Shown piece after piece: positions 1 through 4,105 of a DNA stretch of 9,679 nucleotides. This DNA comes from an uncultured Gemmatimonadota bacterium. Lineage in GTDB: Bacteria > Gemmatimonadota > Gemmatimonadetes > Gemmatimonadales > GWC2-71-9. The stretch lies in the NCBI GenBank assembly GCA_946479805.1, contig CAMLHP010000081.1:1-9679 (forward strand), read 5' to 3'. Positions within the stretch are counted from its first letter, which is position 1, and each line of letters begins with the position of its first letter. The notes beneath the pieces are model-generated. The model was not told the DNA's origin, searched no databases, and was given only the letters and a program-made list of their open reading frames with translations. Made by a program: the position numbers and the translations under genes.

Positions 1-424
1 TCTTTTCCTCGGCAAAGGCCTTGACGATGATCGTGGTACTGGAGATGGCGATGATCGCGCCGAGGTAGACGCTCTCGAGCACGGTCCAGCCGAACGCCTG
101 TCCGATGGCGTACCCGAAGAACAGCATCGCGCTGCACTGGATGACAGCGATGAGCCCCGCTGTGGGACCTACCCGGATCATCTTGCGGAGGCTGAATTCG
201 AGCCCCAGAGCAAACATCAGCAGGATCACACCGGTCTCGGCCAGCACCGGAACCAGCTCGCGGTCGGCGGCGAGCGGTATCGGGACGTGGGGTCCGATGA
301 TCAGCCCGGCCAGCAGGTAGCCGAAGATGACCGGCTGCCGGAGGGTCCGGAACAGCACGGTGGTGAACGCCGCGACGCAGAGAACCAGCGCCAGGTTTTC
401 GAGAAAGAGATGGGCGTCAGCCAT
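1..424 (-). CDS. CPA2/KefB-type cation:proton antiporter, N-terminal part (cut by window edge)
   Basis: This gene reads leftward from an ATG at 424 and runs off the window, leaving 141 N-terminal residues. The translation is strongly hydrophobic and carries family hallmarks: a GYLLAGLIIGP segment at about residues 35-45, an LMFALGLEFSL segment at 69-79 and an ISSTTIIVKAF segment at 128-137. These match the first transmembrane helices of monovalent cation:proton antiporters of the CPA2 family (KefB/KefC, NapA and GerN types), which exchange Na+ or K+ for protons across the inner membrane. Helices are visible at roughly 8-25, 33-46, 62-78, 88-108 and 118-136. No Shine-Dalgarno precedes the ATG, but a TAACAT hexamer ends 5 nt upstream, so the mRNA may be leaderless. 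Ion specificity, and whether the missing C-terminus has TrkA-N/RCK domains, cannot be judged here. Confidence 0.88.
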   Translation of the reverse strand, partial: MADAHLFLENLALVLCVAAFTTVLFRTLRQPVIFGYLLAGLIIGPHVPIPLAADRELVPVLAETGVILLMFALGLEFSLRKMIRVGPTAGLIAVIQCSAMLFFGYAIGQAFGWTVLESVYLGAIIAISSTTIIVKAFAEEK

Positions 425-429
425 GGGCC

Positions 430-436
430 ATGTTAG
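430..436 (-). promoter_or_regulatory. Putative -10 element of the antiporter gene (CTAACAT)
   Basis: On the minus strand the hexamer TAACAT (430-435), preceded by C, ends five bases before the antiporter ATG. It fits the TAnnnT pattern of a bacterial -10 box and resembles the CTA-R-R-TT motifs before other genes here. At that spacing transcription would start at or next to the start codon. No convincing -35 box is seen, so the call rests on position and pattern only. Confidence 0.35.
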
Positions 437-490
437 CGCCGCGAGGGCGTGCGGGGCTAGGGCGGCGCGCGGACGCTGTCCTGACTATCG

Positions 491-548
491 CGCGGCTGAG
501 CGCCGCTGCTCGGCTCTCCGTTCACGCGGCTGAGAGCCGCTGCTCGGC
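491..548. repeat. Two tandem REP-like copies left of the RAYT gene
   Basis: Two 24-bp copies at 491-514 and 525-548 differ at one base (C at 501, A at 535) and have a 34-bp period. The second copy folds into a perfect hairpin, GCGGCT-GAG-AGCCGC (526-540), followed by TGCTCGGC. In the first copy the base change shortens the stem to GCGGC/GCCGC. The segment at 535-551 recurs in exact inverted orientation at 1121-1137, right of the transposase gene. Paired palindromes around a RAYT gene are the usual arrangement for REP/BIME sequences. Confidence 0.7.
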
Positions 549-551
549 ACG

Positions 552-574
552 TGTCCCGAGCAAAGCTCGGGACA
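552..574. repeat. Perfect 10-bp hairpin, left inner flank of the RAYT gene
   Basis: TGTCCCGAGC (552-561) and GCTCGGGACA (565-574) are perfect complements around an AAA loop. The hairpin lies 91 bp upstream of the transposase start. It mirrors a TGTCGCCC-GAA-GGGCGACA hairpin right of the gene, which opens with the same TGTC/GACA ends. It has no T-tract, so a repeat or transposase-recognition role is favoured over a terminator. Confidence 0.65.
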
Positions 575-665
575 TTGTTGGGAACCGGGCCGCGGGTGCG
601 TTGCCAGGATCCGCATGGCGCGGATTGGGTGCAGGACGCTAGGCATCGAGGCACCATCTTGCGAG

Positions 666-1088
666 ATGTTTCACCGCATTTACTTCCATCTGGTGTGGCG
701 CACGAGCGGGAATGCCCCCTTGATCACGCTGGAGCGGGCCGAGTTCCTGGTGCGCTTCCTGCGGGGCGCCGCCCGGCACCACGGCTCGTATGTGCTGGAA
801 CTGGGGATGGTCTCGACCCACGTTCATGCACTGGTGCGCACCCGTCCGACAACGGTGCTCTGGATGCTGGTGCAGAGCCTCAAGGGAGGAAGTGCCGCAG
901 TTGCCAACAGGGAACTGCCTCCCGGCCCAGGACCCCTGCGCTGGAAAAAGGCATACTCGGTGACCAGCGTCAGTCCCCGGGCGCTGCAGGCGGTCCGGCA
1001 GTACCTACGTTCCCAGCCAAACCGGCACCCCACAGAGCGGATCGATGGTTGGGGAGGAGATCGCCCCGAGTTCGACCGCGAAGGATAG
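666..1088 (+). CDS. REP-associated tyrosine transposase (Y1 HUH family)
   Basis: This 140-residue protein matches the Y1 transposase fold of the IS200-like/RAYT family, single-strand DNA endonucleases that cut at hairpins. The family opening is IYFHLVWRT at residues 5-13. The metal-binding HUH motif is THVHALV, with His52 and His54. The nucleophile region is KKAYSVTSVSP...VRQYLRSQ, which makes Tyr113 the likely catalytic tyrosine. The following NRHP also fits the family. I chose the ATG at 666 because family proteins start a few residues before the IYFHLVW strand. An in-frame ATG at 615 would add 17 residues without family resemblance. Only a weak GAG lies before the start. It is slightly short but looks intact. 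The C-terminal GWGGDRPEFDREG is atypical and may be non-conserved. The palindromes on both sides are its probable substrates. Confidence 0.82.
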   Translation: MFHRIYFHLVWRTSGNAPLITLERAEFLVRFLRGAARHHGSYVLELGMVSTHVHALVRTRPTTVLWMLVQSLKGGSAAVANRELPPGPGPLRWKKAYSVTSVSPRALQAVRQYLRSQPNRHPTERIDGWGGDRPEFDREG

Positions 1089-1101
1089 CTCGCAGGGTAA
1101 C

Positions 1102-1146
1102 TGTCGCCCGAAGGGCGACACGTGCCGAGCAGCGGCTCTTGGCCGC
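1102..1146. repeat. Right palindromic flank of the RAYT gene
   Basis: An 8-bp perfect hairpin, TGTCGCCC-GAA-GGGCGACA (1102-1120), begins 13 bp after the transposase stop. It is followed by 17 bases (1121-1137) that are the exact reverse complement of 535-551. An outer hairpin, GCGGC (1132-1136) with GCCGC (1142-1146), completes the mirror image of the left flank. The inner hairpin could also act as a terminator for the transposase gene, but there is no T-tract. Confidence 0.68.
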
Positions 1147-1148
1147 GG

Positions 1149-1177
1149 TTGAGCCAGTCCCCTTGGCCGTCTAGATT
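1149..1177 (+). promoter_or_regulatory. Likely promoter of tRNA-Ser(CGA)
   Basis: TTGAGC (1149-1154) and TAGATT (1172-1177) are separated by 17 bp, the optimal sigma-70 spacing, and each matches consensus at four of six positions. Transcription would begin near 1184, a few bases before the tRNA at 1188. The promoter directly abuts the right RAYT palindrome. Confidence 0.55.
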
Positions 1178-1187
1178 TGCGGGTTCT

Positions 1188-1274
1188 GGACAGGTGTCCG
1201 AGTGGCTGAAGGAACCGGTCTCGAAAACCGGCATACCCGCAAGGGTATCGAGGGTTCGAATCCCTCCCTGTCCG
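1188..1274 (+). tRNA. tRNA-Ser (anticodon CGA)
   Basis: Acceptor strands GGACAGG (1188-1194) and CCTGTCC (1267-1273) pair perfectly, with discriminator G at 1274. The anticodon arm CCGGT-CTCGAAA-ACCGG gives anticodon CGA, reading UCG. A long variable arm (ATACCC-GCAA-GGGTAT) marks a class II serine tRNA. The T arm GAGGG-TTCGAAT-CCCTC is canonical. CCA is not encoded. The length is 87 nt. A small coding region starts five bases after its end. Confidence 0.95.
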
Positions 1275-1279
1275 CTGTG

Positions 1280-1510
1280 ATGAAAGTCCTTCTCCTCCTC
1301 CTTGCCCTTCAGGGCTCGGCCGTCAATCCCGTTGGCGGGCTCAACGACGTTGACAACTCGTACTGTCTCGAGACCGGCGCCTGCCGGGCACCGAGCACCG
1401 GCTTCGACCGGCCGGCTCCGGGTTTTCTCTTCATGGCGGCAGGGCTCGTCGGGCTCGGAGTGGTGCTTTGGCGCGCCGACCGGCTGGGGCGCCCGGACAA
1501 GGCGCGTTGA
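1280..1510 (+). CDS. Small hypothetical membrane protein between the two tRNA-Ser genes
   Basis: This 76-residue product is not recognised. It begins with a signal-like segment, MKVLLLLLALQGSA. It then has a polar middle with two cysteines (NSYCLETGACRAP, about 29-41), and ends in a hydrophobic helix (FLFMAAGLVGLGVVLW, about 51-66) followed by an arginine-rich tail. That makes a small inner-membrane protein with a periplasmic or exported loop plausible. Third codon positions are GC-rich like the neighbours, which supports real coding. Against it, the ATG lies five bases past the tRNA end with no Shine-Dalgarno, so it would have to be translated from the processed tRNA transcript. The hydrophobic segment plus basic tail recalls sorting signals, but no PEP-type motif is present. 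Confidence 0.42.
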   Translation: MKVLLLLLALQGSAVNPVGGLNDVDNSYCLETGACRAPSTGFDRPAPGFLFMAAGLVGLGVVLWRADRLGRPDKAR

Positions 1511-1536
1511 CGGGGCGTCCGGCGCCGCGCTAAGTT
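1507..1536 (+). promoter_or_regulatory. Likely promoter of tRNA-Ser(GGA)
   Basis: TTGACG (1507-1512) matches the -35 consensus at five of six positions and overlaps the stop codon of the small gene. TAAGTT (1531-1536) lies 18 bp downstream as a weak -10 box. The start would fall near 1543, about 20 bases before the tRNA. That leader contains a palindrome, GGCCGC-CACCT-GCGGCC (1544-1560), which probably folds as the precursor 5' end. Confidence 0.45.
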
Positions 1537-1564
1537 GCCGCCCGGCCGCCACCTGCGGCCCCCC

Positions 1565-1653
1565 GGACAGGTGCTCGAGTGGTTGAAGAGGCGCGCCTGG
1601 AAAGCGCGTAAGCGGTTCACGCCGTTTCGCGGGTTCGAATCCCGCCCTGTCCG
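1565..1653 (+). tRNA. tRNA-Ser (anticodon GGA)
   Basis: Acceptor strands GGACAGG (1565-1571) and CCTGTCC (1646-1652), with discriminator G, are identical to those of the upstream tRNA-Ser. The anticodon arm CGCGC-CTGGAAA-GCGCG gives anticodon GGA, reading UCC and UCU. A long variable arm (AGCGG-TTCAC-GCCGTTT region) confirms class II. The T arm CGGG-TTCGAAT-CCCG is canonical. CCA is not encoded. The length is 89 nt. Confidence 0.95.
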
Positions 1654-1710
1654 TCTGCACATTGGCCCACGCCCGCGGACTTGAGGCTACGACGCTCGCG
1701 GGTACACCTG

Positions 1711-1759
1711 CGGCTGCTGCGCAGCCTCGGTGCCCTCCGGCCGCTGCGCTGCCTCCGGG
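1711..1759. repeat. Imperfect 27-bp-period GC-rich repeat with a hairpin
   Basis: Two 22-bp segments starting at 1711 and 1738 agree at about 17 positions. The first folds into a perfect hairpin, GGCTGC-TGC-GCAGCC (1712-1726). The second runs directly into the tRNA 3'-end fragment. No reading frame of recognisable function uses this stretch. Its origin is unknown. Confidence 0.35.
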
Positions 1760-1778
1760 TCGAATCCCGCCCTGTCCG
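1757..1778 (+). pseudogene. Broken copy of a tRNA-Ser 3' end
   Basis: These 22 bases repeat the T arm and acceptor 3' strand of tRNA-Ser(GGA) (1631-1653), including TCGAATCCCGCCCTGTCCG. One T is missing, so the T loop reads GGG-TCGAAT instead of GGG-TTCGAAT. There is no matching 5' half just upstream, so it is a fragment and not a third tRNA. The copy lies 126 bp downstream of the intact one in the same orientation. This is the footprint expected from recombination, or from an integrative element using the tRNA 3' end, although no integrase gene is present. Confidence 0.7.
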
Positions 1779-1811
1779 TTTCAAGTCGCGAGTCACGAGG
1801 CACAGGATGGC

Positions 1812-1849
1812 GGGCCGGCGGAACCTCAGCCGGCCCATTGTCGTATTAT
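1812..1849 (+). terminator. GC-rich hairpin, possible terminator before msrP
   Basis: GGGCCGGC (1812-1819) and GCCGGCCC (1829-1836) form an 8-bp perfect stem with a 9-nt loop. The following ATTGTCGTATTAT is T-rich for this genome but not a real T-tract. It could end transcription from the tRNA region. TATTAT at 1844-1849 could alternatively be a -10 box for msrP, but no -35 partner is seen. Confidence 0.35.
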
Positions 1850-1861
1850 CCGGAGGTGGCT

Positions 1862-1906
1862 CCCCAGGCCCCAGGCCCCAGGCCCCAGGCCCCACGCCTC
1901 ACGCCC
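1862..1906. repeat. 7-bp tandem repeat upstream of msrP
   Basis: CCCCAGG is repeated four times without error (1862-1889), then CCCCA, and the 7-bp period continues as CACGCCT and CACGCCC (1893-1906). The array ends 20 bp before the msrP start and so lies in its 5' untranslated region or promoter. Such an array is prone to slippage and could alter promoter spacing. Confidence 0.8.
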
Positions 1907-1926
1907 ACCTTCAACTCCCGACTCTC

Positions 1927-2853
1927 ATGCTCATCCGCCGCCCACCCGACATCTCCGCCCGCGAGATCACCGATGAAGCCCTCTACTTCGGCCGGCGCGA
2001 GTTTCTCCGTGCCATGGGATACGGAGCGGGAGTGGTGGCGGCAAGTGCTGCTGCACCGGCCGCGCTGATGGCGTGCGCTCCCGGGAAGGGCGATCCCGAC
2101 GACAAGCTGACTCCGTGGGAAGCGGTGACCGGTTACAACAACTACTACGAGTTCGGCACCGCCAAGGACGACCCGGCCAGGAACGCCCACACCCTCAAGC
2201 CCCGTCCATGGAAGGTCCGGGTCGAGGGCGAGGTCAAGCGCGTTGCCGATTACGACCTGGACGACCTGCTCAAGCCGTTCACCACTGTGGAGCGGGTCTA
2301 TCGGCACCGCTGCGTCGAGGCGTGGTCGATGGTGGTGCCGTGGAACGGGTTTCCGCTCAGGGACCTGGTCTCTCGGCTGGAACCCACCAGCAAGGCGAAG
2401 TACGTCGAGTTCACGACCCTTGCCGACCGCGAACAGATGCCACTCATCCGGCGTCCGATCCTCGACTGGCCCTATGTCGAGGCGCTCCGCATGGACGAGG
2501 CGATGCATCCGCTGACCCTTATTGTCACTGGCGTCTACGGCAAGTCACTACCCAACCAGAACGGGGCGCCGCTCCGGCTGGTCATTCCCTGGAAGTACGG
2601 ATTCAAGGGTGGCAAGTCCATCGTCAAGATCCGCTTCCTCGAGAAGCAACCCCGCAATACCTGGAACATCGCCGCTCCCAACGAGTACGGCTTCTATGCC
2701 AACGTGAACCCGGCGGTGGACCATCCGCGCTGGAGCCAGAAGCGCGAGCGCCGGATCGGAGAACTCTTCCGCCGGGATACGCTGCCCTTCAACGGCTACG
2801 CCGACCAGGTGGCATCGCTGTACGCCGGCATGGACCTGCGTGCCAACTTCTGA
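1927..2853 (+). CDS. msrP: Periplasmic methionine sulfoxide reductase catalytic subunit MsrP (YedY)
   Basis: This molybdopterin enzyme reduces methionine sulfoxide in envelope proteins, with electrons supplied by MsrQ. The 308-residue product closely follows E. coli Msr[12 protein letters not shown] at 67-77, [14 protein letters not shown] at 126-139, DEAMHPLTL at 190-198, [13 protein letters not shown] at 221-233 and YGFYANVNP...DHPRWSQ at 254-271. Cys129 corresponds to the molybdenum ligand. A twin-arginine signal (GRREFLRAM, residues 22-30) and a hydrophobic stretch direct Tat export after cofactor insertion. The signal ends in ALMAC, so Cys50 could be lipidated; E. coli MsrP is soluble. 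I chose the ATG at 1927 because the family starts about 20 residues before the RR motif. The frame stays open further upstream, but only through the repeat array. No clear Shine-Dalgarno is visible. msrQ overlaps its 3' end. Confidence 0.96.
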   Translation: MLIRRPPDISAREITDEALYFGRREFLRAMGYGAGVVAASAAAPAALMACAPGKGDPDDKLTPWEAVTGYNNYYEFGTAKDDPARNAHTLKPRPWKVRVEGEVKRVADYDLDDLLKPFTTVERVYRHRCVEAWSMVVPWNGFPLRDLVSRLEPTSKAKYVEFTTLADREQMPLIRRPILDWPYVEALRMDEAMHPLTLIVTGVYGKSLPNQNGAPLRLVIPWKYGFKGGKSIVKIRFLEKQPRNTWNIAAPNEYGFYANVNPAVDHPRWSQKRERRIGELFRRDTLPFNGYADQVASLYAGMDLRANF

Positions 2854-3631
2854 GTCCACGCAGCAGCCCGCACGGGAGCCGCCGGCGTCGCGCCCGCCCA
2901 AGTGGCGTCAGCGGGCCATCCGGCCGCTGCAGGTGGTGGTATTCCTGCTGGCGCTCATCCCCGCGCTCAAGCTCGCGAGGGGGGTTGCCATCGGCTACCT
3001 GGGAATCGATCCCGTCGAGACCCTTGCCATTGAAACCGGCACCGCCGCCATCACGCTGTTGCTCTGTTCGCTCGCCGTCACACCCCTGCGCCGGATCTCC
3101 GGGTGGAACGAGCTCATCCGCTTCCGGCGCCTGCTGGGGCTGATGGCGTTCTTCTACGCCGTGCTGCACGTCGCCACCTACGTGGTGTTCGACCAGGAAG
3201 GGTCGATAGCGCTCATCGCGGCGGACGTCTGGGAGCACCCGTGGGTGCTTTTCGGCATGACTGCCTTCCTGATGCTCGTTCCCCTGGCGCTCACCTCCAC
3301 ACGCGGCTGGATCCGCCGTCTAGGCGGCAAGCGCTGGAATCGGCTGCACCGGCTGGTGTACCCTGCCGCAATCGCCGCAGTGCTCCATTTTCTGCTCGCG
3401 GTGAAGCTGGACGTGAGAAAGCCGGTTCTCTACATCGGGATCCTTGCGCTGCTGCTCGGCACCCGGCTGGTCTGGGCGCGGCAACGTGCCTCAGCGCAAC
3501 GCACCTCAACGCAGCGCGCCTCAGCGCGGCGCACTGCGGCGCAGCGTGCCGCAGGGGAGGGAGCGGCGGCACATCACGGATCGGGAAGTGATCGCCAGGG
3601 CCCGCTTACCGCAGCGGAGCCGGGCGGCTAG
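2840..3631 (+). CDS. msrQ: Haem-binding membrane subunit MsrQ (YedZ)
   Basis: MsrQ is a b-type haem inner-membrane protein that passes electrons from the cytoplasm or quinol pool to MsrP. The 263-residue product shows six hydrophobic helices (about 28-48, 66-82, 99-116, 135-153, 172-189 and 195-212). It has the family segments [26 protein letters not shown] and [24 protein letters not shown]. His110, His170 and His183 align with the haem-binding histidines of E. coli YedZ. It starts with GTG at 2840, overlapping msrP by 14 bp, so the two are translationally coupled. After the last helix (from about residue 214) there is a roughly 50-residue hydrophilic tail, absent from E. coli, made partly of an Arg-rich pentapeptide repeat. 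The N-terminus also has about 25 extra Pro-rich residues. Confidence 0.94.
   Translation: MPTSESTQQPAREPPASRPPKWRQRAIRPLQVVVFLLALIPALKLARGVAIGYLGIDPVETLAIETGTAAITLLLCSLAVTPLRRISGWNELIRFRRLLGLMAFFYAVLHVATYVVFDQEGSIALIAADVWEHPWVLFGMTAFLMLVPLALTSTRGWIRRLGGKRWNRLHRLVYPAAIAAVLHFLLAVKLDVRKPVLYIGILALLLGTRLVWARQRASAQRTSTQRASARRTAAQRAAGEGAAAHHGSGSDRQGPLTAAEPGG
3485..3559 (+). repeat. 15-bp tandem repeat coding a pentapeptide array in MsrQ
   Basis: Five in-frame 15-bp units encode [20 protein letters not shown] and RAAGE (MsrQ residues 216-240). The DNA units are diverged, but the 5-residue period R-[AT]-[SA]-[ATG]-[QRE] is clear. The tail is strongly basic and follows the last membrane helix. It looks like expansion of a short repeat at the 3' end of msrQ. 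Confidence 0.8.
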
Positions 3632-3634
3632 ATT
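3628..3634 (+). promoter_or_regulatory. Putative -10 element overlapping the msrQ stop codon (CTAGATT)
   Basis: TAGATT (3629-3634) includes the msrQ stop codon and ends six bases before the ATG of the next gene at 3641. The same CTAGATTT string is the -10 box proposed for tRNA-Ser(CGA). If active, it would give a leaderless mRNA, so the downstream cassette could be transcribed separately from msrPQ. No good -35 box is visible. Confidence 0.4.
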
Positions 3635-3640
3635 TCGGCC

Positions 3641-4018
3641 ATGCTGCAGCGCCTGCGCCACCTGCGTTTCCTGTCGCTCCTGCTCCTGATCGGAACTCCC
3701 GGTCTGGCGGGAACGGCGCTGAGCGCTGTTCATCCCTGTGCTGCGGAAATGCCCTGGACCGCCACACCGGCCGAGCATGGCGCGCATCACGGGTCCCACG
3801 GCGGCGCCCCATCGGACGACGGCGCCCCGGCTCCATGCCATTGCATTGGCGCCTGCCAGGGCGCCGCAGCCATGGTGGCTGCCGGATCGGTCGCTGAACT
3901 GGCCATTGCGCCTTCGGCACACCAGGTTCCGCTCGCGCTGCTGGCGCCGCCGGTAGAGCTGCCGTCCGCTCCGTCCTACCTGCTTCCTTTCAAGACCGCA
4001 CCACCAACCCTCGGCTAA
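3641..4018 (+). CDS. Small exported Cys/His-rich protein, putative metal-binding
   Basis: This 125-residue product has a basic N-terminus and a hydrophobic signal segment (LSLLLLIGTPGLAGTALSA, about 11-29), so it is exported. The mature part has a His cluster, EHGAHHGSHGG (45-55), and a tight cysteine motif, PCHCIGACQ (65-73, with Cys66, Cys68 and Cys72). Another cysteine is at 33, and the C-terminus is YLLPFKTAPP. The signal, the clustered Cys/His and the position before a TonB-dependent receptor resemble DUF2946-like small proteins, but I cannot confirm membership. The thiol and imidazole clusters suggest binding of copper or another soft metal; this is inference. It begins nine bases after the msrQ stop without a Shine-Dalgarno, but with a -10-like hexamer immediately upstream. 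Confidence 0.75.
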   Translation: MLQRLRHLRFLSLLLLIGTPGLAGTALSAVHPCAAEMPWTATPAEHGAHHGSHGGAPSDDGAPAPCHCIGACQGAAAMVAAGSVAELAIAPSAHQVPLALLAPPVELPSAPSYLLPFKTAPPTLG

Positions 4019-4035
4019 GGAGCGCTCCGCGCTCC
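4019..4035. other. Perfect hairpin between the small protein and the receptor gene
   Basis: GGAGCGC-TCC-GCGCTCC forms a 7-bp stem with a 3-nt loop and begins at the first base after the upstream stop codon. It is followed by AAAG, not T residues, so it is a poor intrinsic terminator. It could block 3' exonucleases, tune expression between the two genes, or be a dispersed palindrome like those at the RAYT locus. The next 70 bases (4036-4105) hold no conserved leader that I recognise. Confidence 0.5.
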
Positions 4036-4105
4036 AAAGATGATCACGCCGGCCTGGCTCGATGCCCTGCCGGCACGCATCGCATGCCAACCCGAGGGAA
4101 GGGCA

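Larger units (their letters stand above)
491..1146 (+). mobile_element. RAYT gene with inverted palindromic flanks (IS200/REP-like unit)
   Basis: The unit comprises two outer REP-like copies, an inner hairpin, the tyrosine transposase gene (666-1088), another inner hairpin (1102-1120) and an inverted outer palindrome (1121-1146). The shared 17-bp arm (535-551 and 1121-1137) is in inverted orientation. This is the layout of RAYT genes in their REP/BIME setting, thought to be domesticated or non-autonomous relatives of IS200/IS605. No target duplication is expected for this class and none is seen. The exact ends are not determined; the limits given span the recognisable repeats. Confidence 0.6.

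Noticed and set aside
551..1174. 207-residue plus-strand frame overlapping the transposase gene
   Set aside because: It covers the RAYT gene in another frame, crosses both flanking hairpins and has a Pro/Arg/Gly-rich composition typical of GC-rich shadow frames.
824..1660. 278-residue minus-strand frame
   Set aside because: It runs antisense through two clear tRNA genes and the transposase, with no family motif; open only because the DNA is GC-rich.
1654..1778. Third tRNA-Ser gene
   Set aside because: Only the T arm and acceptor 3' strand are present, with one base missing, and no 5' acceptor strand GGACAGG occurs upstream of it within range.
1862..1906. CRISPR array
   Set aside because: The units are only 7 bp with no spacers, and no cas genes are nearby; it is a simple tandem repeat.
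1681..1926. N-terminal extension of MsrP by 82 residues
   Set aside because: The open frame passes through the tRNA fragment, a hairpin and the CCCCAGG array. The Tat signal needs to be near the N-terminus, which the ATG at 1927 provides.
4036..4105. Cobalamin or other riboswitch controlling the receptor gene
   Set aside because: The leader is only about 90 bases and contains none of the conserved boxes of riboswitches that I know; only short GC stems are possible.
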